Source: Acetivibrio sp964564015 (GTDB lineage: Bacteria > Bacillota > Clostridia > Acetivibrionales > Acetivibrionaceae). Taken from it: 64,000 nucleotides of DNA. Shown here piece after piece: positions 8,556-18,799 of the stretch. The notes beneath the pieces are model-generated. The model searched no databases. It saw only the letters and a list, made by a program, of their open reading frames with translations, and had not been told where the DNA came from. The position numbers were made by a program, and so were the translations under genes. Where the stretch lies: NCBI GenBank assembly GCA_964564015.1, contig CAZLZR010000019.1:9494-73493 (forward strand). The letters run 5' to 3'. Within the stretch, counting starts at the first letter, position 1; every line of letters starts with the position of its first letter.

Positions 8556-10718
8556 ATGGGAAATATAGAGGACACAACCAACAAAATTGAAAATCACAAT
8601 CTGGAAATGGCCTTCAATTTTGTTCAATATACCAATAAGAATGTTTTTCTGACCGGAAAAGCCGGTACCGGGAAAACTACTTTTCTGCACAATTTAAAAA
8701 GGGTATCGCCAAAACGTATGGTGGTTGTGGCACCGACAGGAGTGGCCGCTATCAATGCCGGAGGAGTTACCATTCACTCGTTTTTTCAGCTGCCCTTCGG
8801 ACCCTTTGTCCCTTCCGGGAATGATGAATACAATAATGAAAACAGGAACATACAGAAGTTTTCCCGAGAAAAGATTAATATCCTTCGAAGTATGGATCTG
8901 CTGGTAATTGATGAAATCAGTATGGTGCGTGCCGATATGCTTGATGCCATAGATGATGTATTAAGGAGATTCAAAAACAGGAATAAGCCCTTTGGTGGAG
9001 TTCAATTGCTTATGATAGGTGACATCCAACAGTTGGCACCGGTCATAAAAGATGACGAATGGGCTATTTTGAAGCAATGGTATCAGTCCATATATTTTTT
9101 TAACAGCAGGGCACTTATGATGACCCAGTATATAAGTATAGAATTAACCCATATATACAGGCAAAGTGATTCTGAGTTCATCGGTTTGCTCAACAAAGTC
9201 CGGGATAACAGAATTAATGCCGATGTATTAAGCCAACTCAATAAAAGATATAACCCCGATTTTGCAAAGAAAATACCCGATGGATATATCATGCTGACCA
9301 CACACAACTATCAGGCAAAGTCGATAAATGAAAGAAAACTTGCACAGATTGATGCTACCCAACACCGTTTCAAAGCACTAACCAACGGTGATTTTCCTGA
9401 ATACTCATTTCCTACCGATAATGAGCTTGTGTTGAAAGAAGGAGCTCAGGTAATGTTTGTAAAGAACGATACCTCCAGAGAAAAACTGTTTTATAACGGT
9501 AAAATAGGGGTTATCGAAAAAATAAGCAAGGACAGCATACGTGTAAAGTGCGGCGGGGATGAGGACAGCATTACTGTTGAACAAGTTGAATGGCAGAATA
9601 TTAAATATTCCATCAATGAAACCACCGAAGAGATTCAGGAGGAAGTTGCCGGGACTTTTGTTCAGTACCCCTTGAAACTTGCGTGGGCAATTACCATTCA
9701 TAAGAGCCAGGGACTGACTTTTGACAGAGCCATTATTGATGCAAGTGCCGCATTCGCTCATGGTCAGGTATATGTGGCGTTGAGCCGGTGCAAGACTCTT
9801 GAGGGTTTGGTGCTTGGTTCTGAATTGACGGCAAGGAGCATAGTCAGTGACGCAACAGTTCGGAATTTCTCAATGGAGGTATCAAAGAACCAGCCCGATA
9901 GAGTTGAACTGGATAAATTCAAATATGATTATCAGAAAGAACTTTTAATGGAGCTGTATGATTTTAGCTGGATTGCGCGGCAGTTGGGATATTGCCGGAA
10001 GTTGTACAATGAAAATGCAGGTAGTTTACATGAGGGTTTGATGCTTGCAATAGAGCAGATGATGGCAGTTGTTAATACTGATTTGCTAACCGTTTCGGAA
10101 AAATTTAAACCTCAACTCGACAAAATGTTGGAGCTTGCACCTGACGCAGAAAATAATCAACAGTTGCAGGAGCGTATGATGAAGGCGGCAGGTTATTATA
10201 CGGAAAAGATAAGTAACGGAGTTTTAAATGTTCTTGAGGATATAACCGTTGAAAGTGATAATAAGAGCGTAAAAAAGAGTGTTGTCAAAGCACTGGAAAA
10301 AGTAAAAACAGAAATTTTAATAAAGCAGGCTTGTTTTGAACAGTGTAGGCAAGGATTTATAGTGAAGTCCTTTTTGGATGCAAGAGCGAAAGCATCAATA
10401 GAGAAGCCTCAACAAAAGAAGCAGGAAAAGAAGCAGAAGGATGCAGTAAATGAATTTGTATCCAAAGCGATAAGTCATCCTGAGCTGTTTGAGCTTCTTA
10501 AAAAGTGGAGAATGCGCAAGGCAGAGGAGTTTGATCAACCGGCATTTTTTGTTTTACACCAAAAGTGCTTAATTCAGATTGTTGAACAATTACCTTCGAC
10601 TTTACAAAAATTACGGAAAATAAAAGGGATCGGAAAGAAGAAAGTGGAAAGCTTTGGGGATGAAATACTTGAAATTATAGATCGTTACTGTGAAGAAAAT
10701 GGTATTAAAAGAGGTTAG
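8556..10718 (+). CDS. PIF1-like DNA helicase with HRDC-like C-terminus
   Basis: 720 residues. Helicase motifs in order: Walker A FLTGKAGTGKTTF near residue 35, VAPTGVAAINAGG, Walker B LVIDEISMVRADM, QLLMIGDIQQLAP, and the late motifs ITIHKSQGLTFDRA and GQVYVALSRCKTLEG near residue 400. This is the PIF1/RecD2-like superfamily 1B arrangement, a 5'-3' helicase for replication or repair. The last 80 or so residues resemble an HRDC domain (LRKIKGIGKKKVESFGDEI), a DNA-binding fold usual in RecQ. GGAGCG precedes the ATG. polC follows after 50 bases in the same direction, so the two may be co-transcribed. The neighbouring CRISPR locus is probably coincidental. Confidence 0.87.
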   Translation: MGNIEDTTNKIENHNLEMAFNFVQYTNKNVFLTGKAGTGKTTFLHNLKRVSPKRMVVVAPTGVAAINAGGVTIHSFFQLPFGPFVPSGNDEYNNENRNIQKFSREKINILRSMDLLVIDEISMVRADMLDAIDDVLRRFKNRNKPFGGVQLLMIGDIQQLAPVIKDDEWAILKQWYQSIYFFNSRALMMTQYISIELTHIYRQSDSEFIGLLNKVRDNRINADVLSQLNKRYNPDFAKKIPDGYIMLTTHNYQAKSINERKLAQIDATQHRFKALTNGDFPEYSFPTDNELVLKEGAQVMFVKNDTSREKLFYNGKIGVIEKISKDSIRVKCGGDEDSITVEQVEWQNIKYSINETTEEIQEEVAGTFVQYPLKLAWAITIHKSQGLTFDRAIIDASAAFAHGQVYVALSRCKTLEGLVLGSELTARSIVSDATVRNFSMEVSKNQPDRVELDKFKYDYQKELLMELYDFSWIARQLGYCRKLYNENAGSLHEGLMLAIEQMMAVVNTDLLTVSEKFKPQLDKMLELAPDAENNQQLQERMMKAAGYYTEKISNGVLNVLEDITVESDNKSVKKSVVKALEKVKTEILIKQACFEQCRQGFIVKSFLDARAKASIEKPQQKKQEKKQKDAVNEFVSKAISHPELFELLKKWRMRKAEEFDQPAFFVLHQKCLIQIVEQLPSTLQKLRKIKGIGKKKVESFGDEILEIIDRYCEENGIKRG

Positions 10719-10768
10719 GGGCAAAAACAGAGCGGATCGGTATACTAAAAAGTGTTGGAGGAATAGCC

Positions 10769-13700
10769 TTGGAAAGCAACATGAAAAGAGTAAATGATAT
10801 TTTTGGTGATTATAAAGCAGAGGGTAATATAAGTACGGCAATGGTAGAAGCTGCTATCTTAAAGAAGAAAAGTAAGGTTCTAGAGATTAAACTCTGTTCT
10901 GATAAATATATTGATGTCAAGGAACTTGAAGGACTTAATACCTTTATAAAGAAAAGGTTTTGCATAAATGATACTGAAATTACTGTAGAATACACCGAAG
11001 GAACGGATAAAAAGCCCATAGAGAAAGAGATTAAAAATATTGTTACGGCTATGTCATGCAAACACCCTATTTTGAAAGCTGTCATAAAAGATACCGAATT
11101 TGAAGTGACAAACAATATAATAAACTTTAATTTTAAAATAGTTGCAGCCGATCTCTTAACTGCCATGGGGTATGATAAAAAAATCAGTGACACTATAAAA
11201 AAATTGTATGGCACAACATATAAAATTAATTTTGTTGACAAAGCCAGCAGTGAAGAATTAAAAAGGCTTACGGAAGAGACCCGTGAAAAGGGAATGCAGA
11301 TTGTCAAGGAACAAGTCAAGGCGGCGCTTAGCAATAATGCACCCACTGTGCCTCAGGAGGCTCCACCGGTAAAACAGGAGAAAAGCGCGGAAAACGGTGA
11401 AAAGAAGGAAGTAACACCTTTGATACTGGGTAGGAATGCAAATATAAAGGAACCTGTAATTAAAATCACCGATATTGTACCCGATGAGGGAAGGGTGGCT
11501 ATAACGGGTGAGATATTTAATATTGAATCAAAGGAATTAAAAAGCGGAAAAACTCTGGTTTCCTTTGCTTTATACGACGGCTCCGCCTCTATGACTTGTA
11601 AGGCTTTCATCAAGCCGGGTGGAGACGGAGAGGTTTTATCCAGGCTCAAGAAGGCCAAAGGGGTTAAACTTGCCGGAGAAGCCAGCAATAGCAAATTTTC
11701 CGGAGAAATTGAGTTTATAGCCAATACCATAGTTGAAACGGACGGCTTAAAGAAGACAAAGAGACAGGACAATTCAGAAGTTAAGAGAGTGGAACTGCAC
11801 ATGCATACCCAGATGAGCCAGATGGACGCTATGTCAAGTGCCACCGACTTAATAAAAAGGGCTATGAGTTGGGGAATGAAATCCATTGCCATTACGGATC
11901 ATGGTGTGGTACAGGCTTTTCCCGAAGCTCACAAGCTTTTAGGGAGAAATAATCCCGACATGAAGGTTATATATGGAGTAGAGGCCTATCTGGCACCGGA
12001 TAAAAAGCCCACCGTAACAAATCCAAAAGGACAGAGTATTGACACTACATACTGCGTACTGGACCTGGAGACTACGGGCTTTTCGCCGATAACGGAGAAA
12101 ATTACCGAAATAGGTATCATGAAACTCAAGGATGGAAAGGTAACAGATCAATTCAGTTGCTTTGTAAATCCTGAAAAGCCCATTCCGGCAAGAGTTGTTG
12201 AGGTTACCGGTATTACCGATTATATGGTGCAGGATGCCGAAACTATAGAAAAGGTATTTCCAAAAATACTGGAGTTTATCGAAGGAAGCGTTCTGGTGGC
12301 TCATAATGCTGATTTTGATATAGGTTTCTTAAAGCATAATGCAGCGGTATTGGGCTACGATTTTGACTTTACGTATTTAGATACCTTAGCCTTGGCTAAG
12401 GATATCTTTCCTGATTATAAATCCTATAAACTGGGAAGGATTGCAAAAAACCTCGGGATAAAGGTTGAGGTTGCTCACAGAGCTTTAGATGATGTGGATA
12501 CCACTGTCAAGGTGTTTAATATTATGCTTGAAAAGCTGAAGGACAGAGGTGCGGAAAAACTTGAGGATATAGACATATTTGGTTCTGATGAAAAAGCTAA
12601 GAAGGAAGAGTATAAAAAACTCAATACTTATCATGCCATAATACTGGCAAAGAATTATGTGGGATTAAAGAATCTGTACAAACTGGTTTCTTACTCGCAT
12701 CTGGATTATTTCTACAAGAAGCCGCGTATATTAAAGAGCATATATAAGAAATACTCCGAAGGTCTGATTTTAGGAAGCGCATGTAGTGAAGGCGAGCTTT
12801 TTCAGGCAATTTTACGTGGAAAATCCGATCAAGAAATCGAGGCTATTGCAAAGGATTATGATTATCTGGAAATTCAGCCTCTGGGAAATAATAATTATTT
12901 AGTAAGAAAAGAGGAGGTTCCCGACAAGGAATATATAAAGGAGATCAACAGGAAAATCGTCGAGCTTGGAGAGACCCTAAACAAGCCTGTGGTGGCTACG
13001 GGAGATGTTCACTTCTTAGATCCGGAGGATGAGATATACAGGCGTATACTCGAAGCAGGGCAGGGCTATGATGATGCAGACATGCAGCCACCTTTATATC
13101 TAAGGACAACCAATGAAATGCTTGAGGAATTTTCCTATTTAGGAGATGAAAAGGCTTATGAAGTGGTGGTCACAAACACAAACCTTATAGCAGATATGTG
13201 TGAACAAATAAGCCCCATTTCGCCGGAAAAATGTCCTCCGCATATTGAAGGCTGCGAGCAGACCATTAAGGATATCACCTTTGGAAAGGCACATGAATTA
13301 TATGGAGATCCTTTGCCGGAAATTGTTCAGGTAAGGCTTGACAGGGAACTTGATTCCATCATAAAGAATGGGTTCTCAGTAATGTACATAATTGCTCAGA
13401 AGTTGGTATGGAAATCAAATGAGGACGGATATCTTGTAGGTTCGAGGGGGTCTGTAGGCTCGTCAGTTGTGGCATATATGACCGGAATAACAGAAGTAAA
13501 TGCCCTGCCACCTCATTACAGGTGCCCTGCCTGCAAATATTCAGATTTTACAGACTACGGCTATAATAACGGCTTTGACCTGCCGGATAAAGCTTGTCCT
13601 GTCTGTGGAGAAAAGCTTGCCAAGGATGGAATAGACATCCCGTTTGAAACCTTCTTAGGCTTTGATGGGGATAAGGAGCCGGATATAGACTTAAACTTTT

Positions 13701-15124
13701 CAGGAGAATATCAGGCAAAAGCGCATAAATATACAGAGGTCATTTTCGGAAAAGGTACAACCTTTAAGGCCGGTACTGTTGGTACAATTGCGGATAAAAC
13801 GGCCTTCGGCTATGTGAAGAAGTATTTTGAGGAGAAAAATATCCATGTAAACAAGGCGGAAATTGAAAGAATTTCAAAAGGCTGTACAGGCATAAAGAGA
13901 ACCACGGGACAACACCCCGGAGGTATAATTGTCGTGCCAAAGGGCAGGGAGATATTTGAATTCTGCCCGGTGCAGCATCCTGCCGATGACCCGGATTCAG
14001 ACATTATAACAACGCATTTTGATTATCACTCAATAGATCAGAACCTTTTGAAGCTGGATATACTAGGGCATGATGATCCGACAATGATCAGAATGCTGCA
14101 GGATCTTACCGGAGTGGATCCTAAAACTATTCCAATGGATGACAAGAAGACCATGTCCTTGTTTTCATCAACAGAAGCTTTGGGCGTAACACCCCAGCAG
14201 ATAAATTCCAAGGTTGGAACCTTTGGTGTTCCTGAATTTGGCACAAAGTTTGTAAGGGGAATGCTATTAGATACAATGCCCAAACAATTTGCAGACCTTA
14301 TATGTATATCAGGTCTTTCTCACGGTACCGATGTATGGCTTGGAAATGCAAAGGATCTGATTGATGCCGGTACCGTTACTTTGAGTGAGGCAGTGTGTAC
14401 AAGGGATGACATTATGGTGTATCTCATGAAAAAAGGACTTCCTCCCGGTGCTGCCTTTAAGATAATGGAGACTGTCCGTAAAGGAAAGGCACTAAAAGAG
14501 CCAAAGTGGCCTGAATATGAGGCGTTAATGAGAAAACATGAAGTGCCCGAATGGTATATAGATTCCTGTAAAAAAATTAAATACATGTTTCCTAAGGCTC
14601 ATGCTTGCGCGTATATTATGATGGCCTTCAGAATAGCCTGGTTTAAGGTGCATATACCTTTGGCTTATTATGCAGCCTATTTTTCCATCAGGGCAAAGGC
14701 CTTTGATGCAGAATTTATGATAAATGGAAAAGAGGTTGTAAAGCAAAAGATGAAGGAAATTGAAATGCAGGGAAATCAAGCTGCTAATAAGGATAAGGAT
14801 ATGTATGACGATTTGGAATTGGTACTGGAAATGTACGAAAGGGGCTTTAAGTTCCTCCCAATCGACTTATATAAATCCCATGCCACAAACTTCCTTATTG
14901 AGGAGGATGGCTTAAGACCGCCACTAAATAGTATATCAGGTATGGGAAATGTTGCAGCGGAAGGTATTTACACGGCCTTCAAGGAGGGAGGACCTTTTAG
15001 TTCTATAGATGACTTGAAGACACGCGCTAAAATTGGTAATTCAACTTTGGATTCACTTGAGAAATTCGGTTGTTTAAGAGGTCTCCCGAAAAGCAACCAA
15101 ATGAGCTTTTTTGATATGATGTAA
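10769..15124 (+). CDS. polC: DNA polymerase III alpha subunit, PolC type
   Basis: 1451 residues, the length of Gram-positive PolC. An N-terminal domain is followed by an OB fold near residue 230-330, a split PHP domain starting at VELHMHTQMSQMDAM (about 341), and a DEDDh proofreading exonuclease inserted in it (CVLDLETTGFSP, about 430; later VAHNADFDIGF and AHRALDDVD). The polymerase core has SRGSVGSSVVAYMTG and the catalytic-acid segment EPDIDLNFSGEYQ. A zinc-binding segment with CPAC and CPVC lies between. It copies the chromosome at the fork. The start is TTG at 10769, set by GGAGG 7 bases upstream; the ATG at 10781 is too far from that site. Confidence 0.96.
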   Translation: MESNMKRVNDIFGDYKAEGNISTAMVEAAILKKKSKVLEIKLCSDKYIDVKELEGLNTFIKKRFCINDTEITVEYTEGTDKKPIEKEIKNIVTAMSCKHPILKAVIKDTEFEVTNNIINFNFKIVAADLLTAMGYDKKISDTIKKLYGTTYKINFVDKASSEELKRLTEETREKGMQIVKEQVKAALSNNAPTVPQEAPPVKQEKSAENGEKKEVTPLILGRNANIKEPVIKITDIVPDEGRVAITGEIFNIESKELKSGKTLVSFALYDGSASMTCKAFIKPGGDGEVLSRLKKAKGVKLAGEASNSKFSGEIEFIANTIVETDGLKKTKRQDNSEVKRVELHMHTQMSQMDAMSSATDLIKRAMSWGMKSIAITDHGVVQAFPEAHKLLGRNNPDMKVIYGVEAYLAPDKKPTVTNPKGQSIDTTYCVLDLETTGFSPITEKITEIGIMKLKDGKVTDQFSCFVNPEKPIPARVVEVTGITDYMVQDAETIEKVFPKILEFIEGSVLVAHNADFDIGFLKHNAAVLGYDFDFTYLDTLALAKDIFPDYKSYKLGRIAKNLGIKVEVAHRALDDVDTTVKVFNIMLEKLKDRGAEKLEDIDIFGSDEKAKKEEYKKLNTYHAIILAKNYVGLKNLYKLVSYSHLDYFYKKPRILKSIYKKYSEGLILGSACSEGELFQAILRGKSDQEIEAIAKDYDYLEIQPLGNNNYLVRKEEVPDKEYIKEINRKIVELGETLNKPVVATGDVHFLDPEDEIYRRILEAGQGYDDADMQPPLYLRTTNEMLEEFSYLGDEKAYEVVVTNTNLIADMCEQISPISPEKCPPHIEGCEQTIKDITFGKAHELYGDPLPEIVQVRLDRELDSIIKNGFSVMYIIAQKLVWKSNEDGYLVGSRGSVGSSVVAYMTGITEVNALPPHYRCPACKYSDFTDYGYNNGFDLPDKACPVCGEKLAKDGIDIPFETFLGFDGDKEPDIDLNFSGEYQAKAHKYTEVIFGKGTTFKAGTVGTIADKTAFGYVKKYFEEKNIHVNKAEIERISKGCTGIKRTTGQHPGGIIVVPKGREIFEFCPVQHPADDPDSDIITTHFDYHSIDQNLLKLDILGHDDPTMIRMLQDLTGVDPKTIPMDDKKTMSLFSSTEALGVTPQQINSKVGTFGVPEFGTKFVRGMLLDTMPKQFADLICISGLSHGTDVWLGNAKDLIDAGTVTLSEAVCTRDDIMVYLMKKGLPPGAAFKIMETVRKGKALKEPKWPEYEALMRKHEVPEWYIDSCKKIKYMFPKAHACAYIMMAFRIAWFKVHIPLAYYAAYFSIRAKAFDAEFMINGKEVVKQKMKEIEMQGNQAANKDKDMYDDLELVLEMYERGFKFLPIDLYKSHATNFLIEEDGLRPPLNSISGMGNVAAEGIYTAFKEGGPFSSIDDLKTRAKIGNSTLDSLEKFGCLRGLPKSNQMSFFDMM

Positions 15125-15239
15125 TCGGTGAGCTTCTCAGATAATTATATATTATTGCATGAAATAAACTTGCATATTTTGCCGATATGCTTTATGTATT
15201 ATTTTGAAATTAATCTCTGGAGCTAAAGGAGAGATAAAA

Positions 15240-16058
15240 ATGTCAAGATTAGCAATGAAGCTATTGGTAATAGCGAGCATTGGCATTATGATTCTGTTGA
15301 ATGGATGTGCATCTTCGGGTCTGGCAGAAAAGCAGGATTCAGAAATATCAAAAGCAAGTCCAACGGAGACAATACCTGAAGAAAGTGTTGAAGAGTTGGA
15401 ACCCTTAGTAACATCAGGATTAAGTGACCCACTTGAAGAACAAAGTCCAATGACTACAAACAGTGAAGTTGATACTTCCGAAACTAAAGGTGAATATACA
15501 GAAGCAATAAAAGGTACTCCTGTTATTGATGGGACAATGGATGCGATTTGGGAAAAAGCGAATATTGTAAATACAAAAACTGTAATAAATCCGGACTCTG
15601 CTACAGCAAAAATAAGAACGATGTGGGATACTGACTACTTATATGTGTATGCAGAAATTACAGATAGTGTACTTAGTGCTGTTAACATTAATGCATGGGA
15701 GCAAGATTGTTTTGAAGTTTTTATCGATCAGAATTATGGAAGGACTTTATATTATGAAGAGGATGATGCTCAATATCGTATCAACTTTGAAAATGTTTTA
15801 TCCGGTGGTGGTAGAGTAGAGTTGACTTTATTTAAATCGGCTGTTACTGTTGTACAGGGTGGATACGTAGTAGAAGCAGCCATTCCATTTAGTATAGTCA
15901 AGGGGAATGCAAATAACTTAATTGGAGTTGATTTTCTAGTTAATGATGATAATGGTTCCGGTGTAAGAACGGGGCAGAGTCACTGGAATGATACTACAAA
16001 TGCTGCGTGGCAATCAACTGATGTATATGGAACGATAAAACTGATAGATGAAAATTAA
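15240..16058 (+). CDS. Lipoprotein with CBM9-like domain
   Basis: 272 residues from ATG 15240, which follows AAAGGAGAG; an in-frame ATG at 15204 lacks a ribosome site. A lipoprotein signal ends in the lipobox LLNGC, followed by a Ser/Thr/Glu-rich linker of about 70 residues. The C-terminal 190 residues look like the family 9 carbohydrate-binding or DOMON-like sugar-binding fold seen in clostridial xylanases: GTPVIDGTMDAIWEKA, then YLYVYAEITD, then DCFEVFIDQN, and a closing WQSTDVYGTIKL. It is probably a cell-surface sugar-binding lipoprotein. No catalytic module is present. It stands alone, not in an evident operon. Confidence 0.8.
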   Translation: MSRLAMKLLVIASIGIMILLNGCASSGLAEKQDSEISKASPTETIPEESVEELEPLVTSGLSDPLEEQSPMTTNSEVDTSETKGEYTEAIKGTPVIDGTMDAIWEKANIVNTKTVINPDSATAKIRTMWDTDYLYVYAEITDSVLSAVNINAWEQDCFEVFIDQNYGRTLYYEEDDAQYRINFENVLSGGGRVELTLFKSAVTVVQGGYVVEAAIPFSIVKGNANNLIGVDFLVNDDNGSGVRTGQSHWNDTTNAAWQSTDVYGTIKLIDEN

Positions 16059-16096
16059 GTAATTGTATGAAATTACTCTATATAAAGTATTGGAAT

Positions 16097-16153
16097 AATT
16101 CCTGCCAATATTTCAGGTTTTATGCATTAAACTGGCTAATATTGGTGGGAATT
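16097..16153. repeat. Inverted repeat after the CBM9 lipoprotein gene
   Basis: AATTCCTGCCAATATT at 16097-16112 is matched by AATATTGGTGGGAATT at 16138-16153, with one mismatch and a 25-base loop. It may act as a terminator although no clean T run follows, or it may be the ends of a lost element. Confidence 0.4.
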
Positions 16154-16190
16154 GTTAATCATCACTAGTTCACTGGAAGAATCCAATGTA

Positions 16191-16481
16191 TCATATAACT
16201 TGCTTTTCTAACTTATTTGATGATTCACCTGATTTTATTACCTTTTCTTCTATGTCCTTAACTGTATCATTTATTCTGTATATTGTTTCGAGTTTTTTTG
16301 GGTTTTCTTAGAATATAAGAATGCTTAAGGAATCTAAACTGTCCTCCTAATCCAAAGAAGAATTTATGTAATTAATTCCATTAAAATTAGAGGATTTGGT
16401 AGAAATATGTAGAATATAAATATTACGCTCATCAAGTATGTGTTTGAAGTCTGTTTTGTCTTTCTGATTTAGGATAATAAT
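16191..16481 (-). pseudogene. Decayed ORF of unknown function
   Basis: One minus-strand frame reads coding-like for about 97 codons with two internal stops. Pieces include DFKHILDERNIYILHIST, then INYINSSLD before a TAG, EDSLDSLSILIF before a TAA, and ETIYRINDTVKDIEEKVIKS towards the end. The frame is kept across both stops, which suggests a gene lost by point mutation. I do not recognise the family. It fills most of the 560-base gap between two lipoprotein genes. Confidence 0.4.
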
Positions 16482-16620
16482 TCAAAGCTATAAAATTATA
16501 TTACATTTTCTGGCGCAATCTCCAACAGATAAACAATGTCCAGTGCTGTTACTTATGAGGTAACTTGCTAATAAGGTGTGCATATAAATTCTGACGGAAA
16601 TAATGGAGGAGGATTTATTA

Positions 16621-17889
16621 ATGAAAAAAGCAATCGCATTGTTGCTTGTTCTTACGCTGTGCAGCGCCGGATTTGCGGGCTGTAGCGGAGGCGAAGATAG
16701 TCCGACCGGAAAAAGAGAGATTTCCCCACCCGGAACATCTCAAGAAAAAAACCAGGACGATTTGCAGGATGAAAGTCAAGCTGAAGAAGATCCATCAACA
16801 CTATCGGTTCTTCCTGAGGGCACGATCTCATCACTGGATGAAATAAAGCAGAATGCCATTTCTTCAGGATATAAAACTACTGAACTGGAAAAAATTCAAA
16901 AGGAAGAGATGGAAAAAGAAGGGGAAACCTTTGTTGGTGGTTTTAATATAATTATTGGCAGTACACACATTCCTGTGATGGAGTTTGCAACGCCGAACGA
17001 TGCTCAGTTATTCGCAGATTTTGTAAACGAGGCGGGGTACAACGTTGCGATCGTAAATGGCCGGTTCTTAACTTCTGTGGATGCCACTAAGGGTATTATT
17101 AAAGACGAGCAGTTGCAAGCGGATTTGGAAAAAATAATGGATGCCAAAGCACAGGTTCAGGATCAATGGTCGGATACAGAAGATGTTGCGACCGATACTA
17201 CCGACTATAAAAGTGCTTTCGCGCTTTTAGATAATATCAATAAGTTCATGAACACGTTGTTGCAACAATCATTGACAAAAAACAATAAGACACACCCTAT
17301 GGGAGATCCTCAAAACACTGATGGCGTTATTCCGCTCATGTTTGGGTTACCTGCATTAGGCTTTACCGCCTATTTCGGCGAGGATGAATCATATTATGAA
17401 GGGATTGTGTCGGCAGCTGAGATATATGGAATAATGGAAGCTAAGGTGACACGTAACGCGACCAACGATTATACGTTATCCGGCAAGGAACCGGGCAAAA
17501 AATTGCCCTATGAGATTAATGGAATATACGACCCTGCCACCCGCAGCTTGCGTATGGTGGAAAAGACCGATGGGACGGTAACCGAGTTTTTGGAATTCGT
17601 ACCTTTAGAGGGTGACCAATATGCTTTTCAAACAAGTAAGGAACGTGCAATTGTTATTTATAAAAACGGAAAACTTGAATCCTTTACGTATACTAAAATA
17701 AGCTATGGTGATACCGACTACAACAGCCAATCTGATAGCATCTACTATGACGGTATGGGTGCAACTGATGAATGGGTTGCTTCCAGGGGCGAAGATGGAT
17801 ACGAAGAATTTTACTCTTTTACTGGCAAGTCAATCAAACTAAATGTTAACACTTTCAGCGGAAGAGTGAAAGTCGAGATTCCTGTCTGA
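16621..17889 (+). CDS. Exported lipoprotein of unknown function
   Basis: 422 residues. The start at 16621 is fixed by GGAGGAGG at 16605-16612; the in-frame ATG at 16603 overlaps that site. The signal peptide ends in a lipobox (FAGC), then a low-complexity acidic linker of about 50 residues. The body has no motif I recognise. It has one segment like a short alpha/beta module (HIPVMEFATPNDAQLFADFV) and a later beta-rich region with many Tyr, Asp and Gly. First gene of a three-gene unit with the two exported proteins after it (31 bases, then a 4-base overlap), so the products likely act together at the cell surface. Confidence 0.75.
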   Translation: MKKAIALLLVLTLCSAGFAGCSGGEDSPTGKREISPPGTSQEKNQDDLQDESQAEEDPSTLSVLPEGTISSLDEIKQNAISSGYKTTELEKIQKEEMEKEGETFVGGFNIIIGSTHIPVMEFATPNDAQLFADFVNEAGYNVAIVNGRFLTSVDATKGIIKDEQLQADLEKIMDAKAQVQDQWSDTEDVATDTTDYKSAFALLDNINKFMNTLLQQSLTKNNKTHPMGDPQNTDGVIPLMFGLPALGFTAYFGEDESYYEGIVSAAEIYGIMEAKVTRNATNDYTLSGKEPGKKLPYEINGIYDPATRSLRMVEKTDGTVTEFLEFVPLEGDQYAFQTSKERAIVIYKNGKLESFTYTKISYGDTDYNSQSDSIYYDGMGATDEWVASRGEDGYEEFYSFTGKSIKLNVNTFSGRVKVEIPV

Positions 17890-17920
17890 GAAGTCAGAAA
17901 ATTGATGGGAGGCTAAAAGA

Positions 17921-18799
17921 ATGATAAGTGATAATAAATTGGTGTATAAACAATTTTTGAAGCGGTTTGGGACAGTTATTATATGCCTGTTTTTAGTTAT
18001 TGCTTCCGGTGGATGCGACAGGAAAAAGTCGGATGCTAATAAAATATCTGAAGCCTACATTAATGGTTTTGCGAAATTGTATGAGCAAGGAAATGAGTAT
18101 ACCGATCAAGGCCTGCAGATTCAGGCACAATACGCTTATGGTTGGTCGGCTGCTTCTGTTTCTGCAATGCGTTACTGTGTGGACTGCCTGATCTATTTGA
18201 GAGGTGAGGGCAACACGTTGGAAGAGGTTGTGGACGGACGTTTGGACAACTGGGATAAGATAGCCGCGATGAATTACGCTTCTCCATATCCCTATTATTT
18301 TGAAGGGTTGGTATATAATTCTCAGGCAAAGGATGAAGATGCATGCAAATGCTACGAAAAAGCGTTGGTAAATCCGGCTTTTTCACCTAAGAACGATGAA
18401 GCCTTAATGGTATTGATTACTATGAATGTAGTTGAATTGAAGTCCCTCAAAAAGAAGTTAGTTGCCTTGGAAGAAAAGATTTTTTCCGTATACAAGCCTG
18501 AAATATCAAATTATCTGCGCAGTGAGCTCAACTATAGCGATAAATATCTGCGCACCCTGGCCAGGGAAACTCTTGCAGCGGATAAATCCAATTATCGCGG
18601 GGCGCTTAGGCATTATGAGATGGCTCTTTCGGTCAATCCTTTTGAAGGTGATAATTTTGTGGGATGTGCGCTGATGCACCTTTATATGGACGAAATAGAT
18701 AAAACGTACTTTTATGTCAATGAAGGATTGTATGTGGATCCTGACCATGAGGGCTTGAAAAGAATAGCCGGCATACTGAATGAGGAGGCGTCAAAATGA
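17921..18799 (+). CDS. Lipoprotein with TPR-like repeats
   Basis: 292 residues. After a short cytoplasmic stretch (MISDNKLVYKQFLKRF) comes a hydrophobic signal ending in a lipobox-like IASGGC. The remainder is helical. Near residue 115-150 it looks like tetratricopeptide repeats (YYFEGLVYNSQAKDEDACKC), and again near 215-270 (GALRHYEMALSVNPFEGDNF). TPRs bind partner proteins, so this may be an anchor or scaffold for the products of its two neighbours. GGGAGG precedes the ATG at 10 bases. Its stop overlaps the next start by 4 bases. No specific family was recognised. Confidence 0.72.
   Translation: MISDNKLVYKQFLKRFGTVIICLFLVIASGGCDRKKSDANKISEAYINGFAKLYEQGNEYTDQGLQIQAQYAYGWSAASVSAMRYCVDCLIYLRGEGNTLEEVVDGRLDNWDKIAAMNYASPYPYYFEGLVYNSQAKDEDACKCYEKALVNPAFSPKNDEALMVLITMNVVELKSLKKKLVALEEKIFSVYKPEISNYLRSELNYSDKYLRTLARETLAADKSNYRGALRHYEMALSVNPFEGDNFVGCALMHLYMDEIDKTYFYVNEGLYVDPDHEGLKRIAGILNEEASK

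Noticed and set aside
10810..11892. Two minus-strand ORFs of about 180 codons opposite polC
   Set aside because: Both are antisense shadows of polC, with hydrophobic composition caused by the reverse of its lysine- and glutamate-rich codons and with no ribosome sites.
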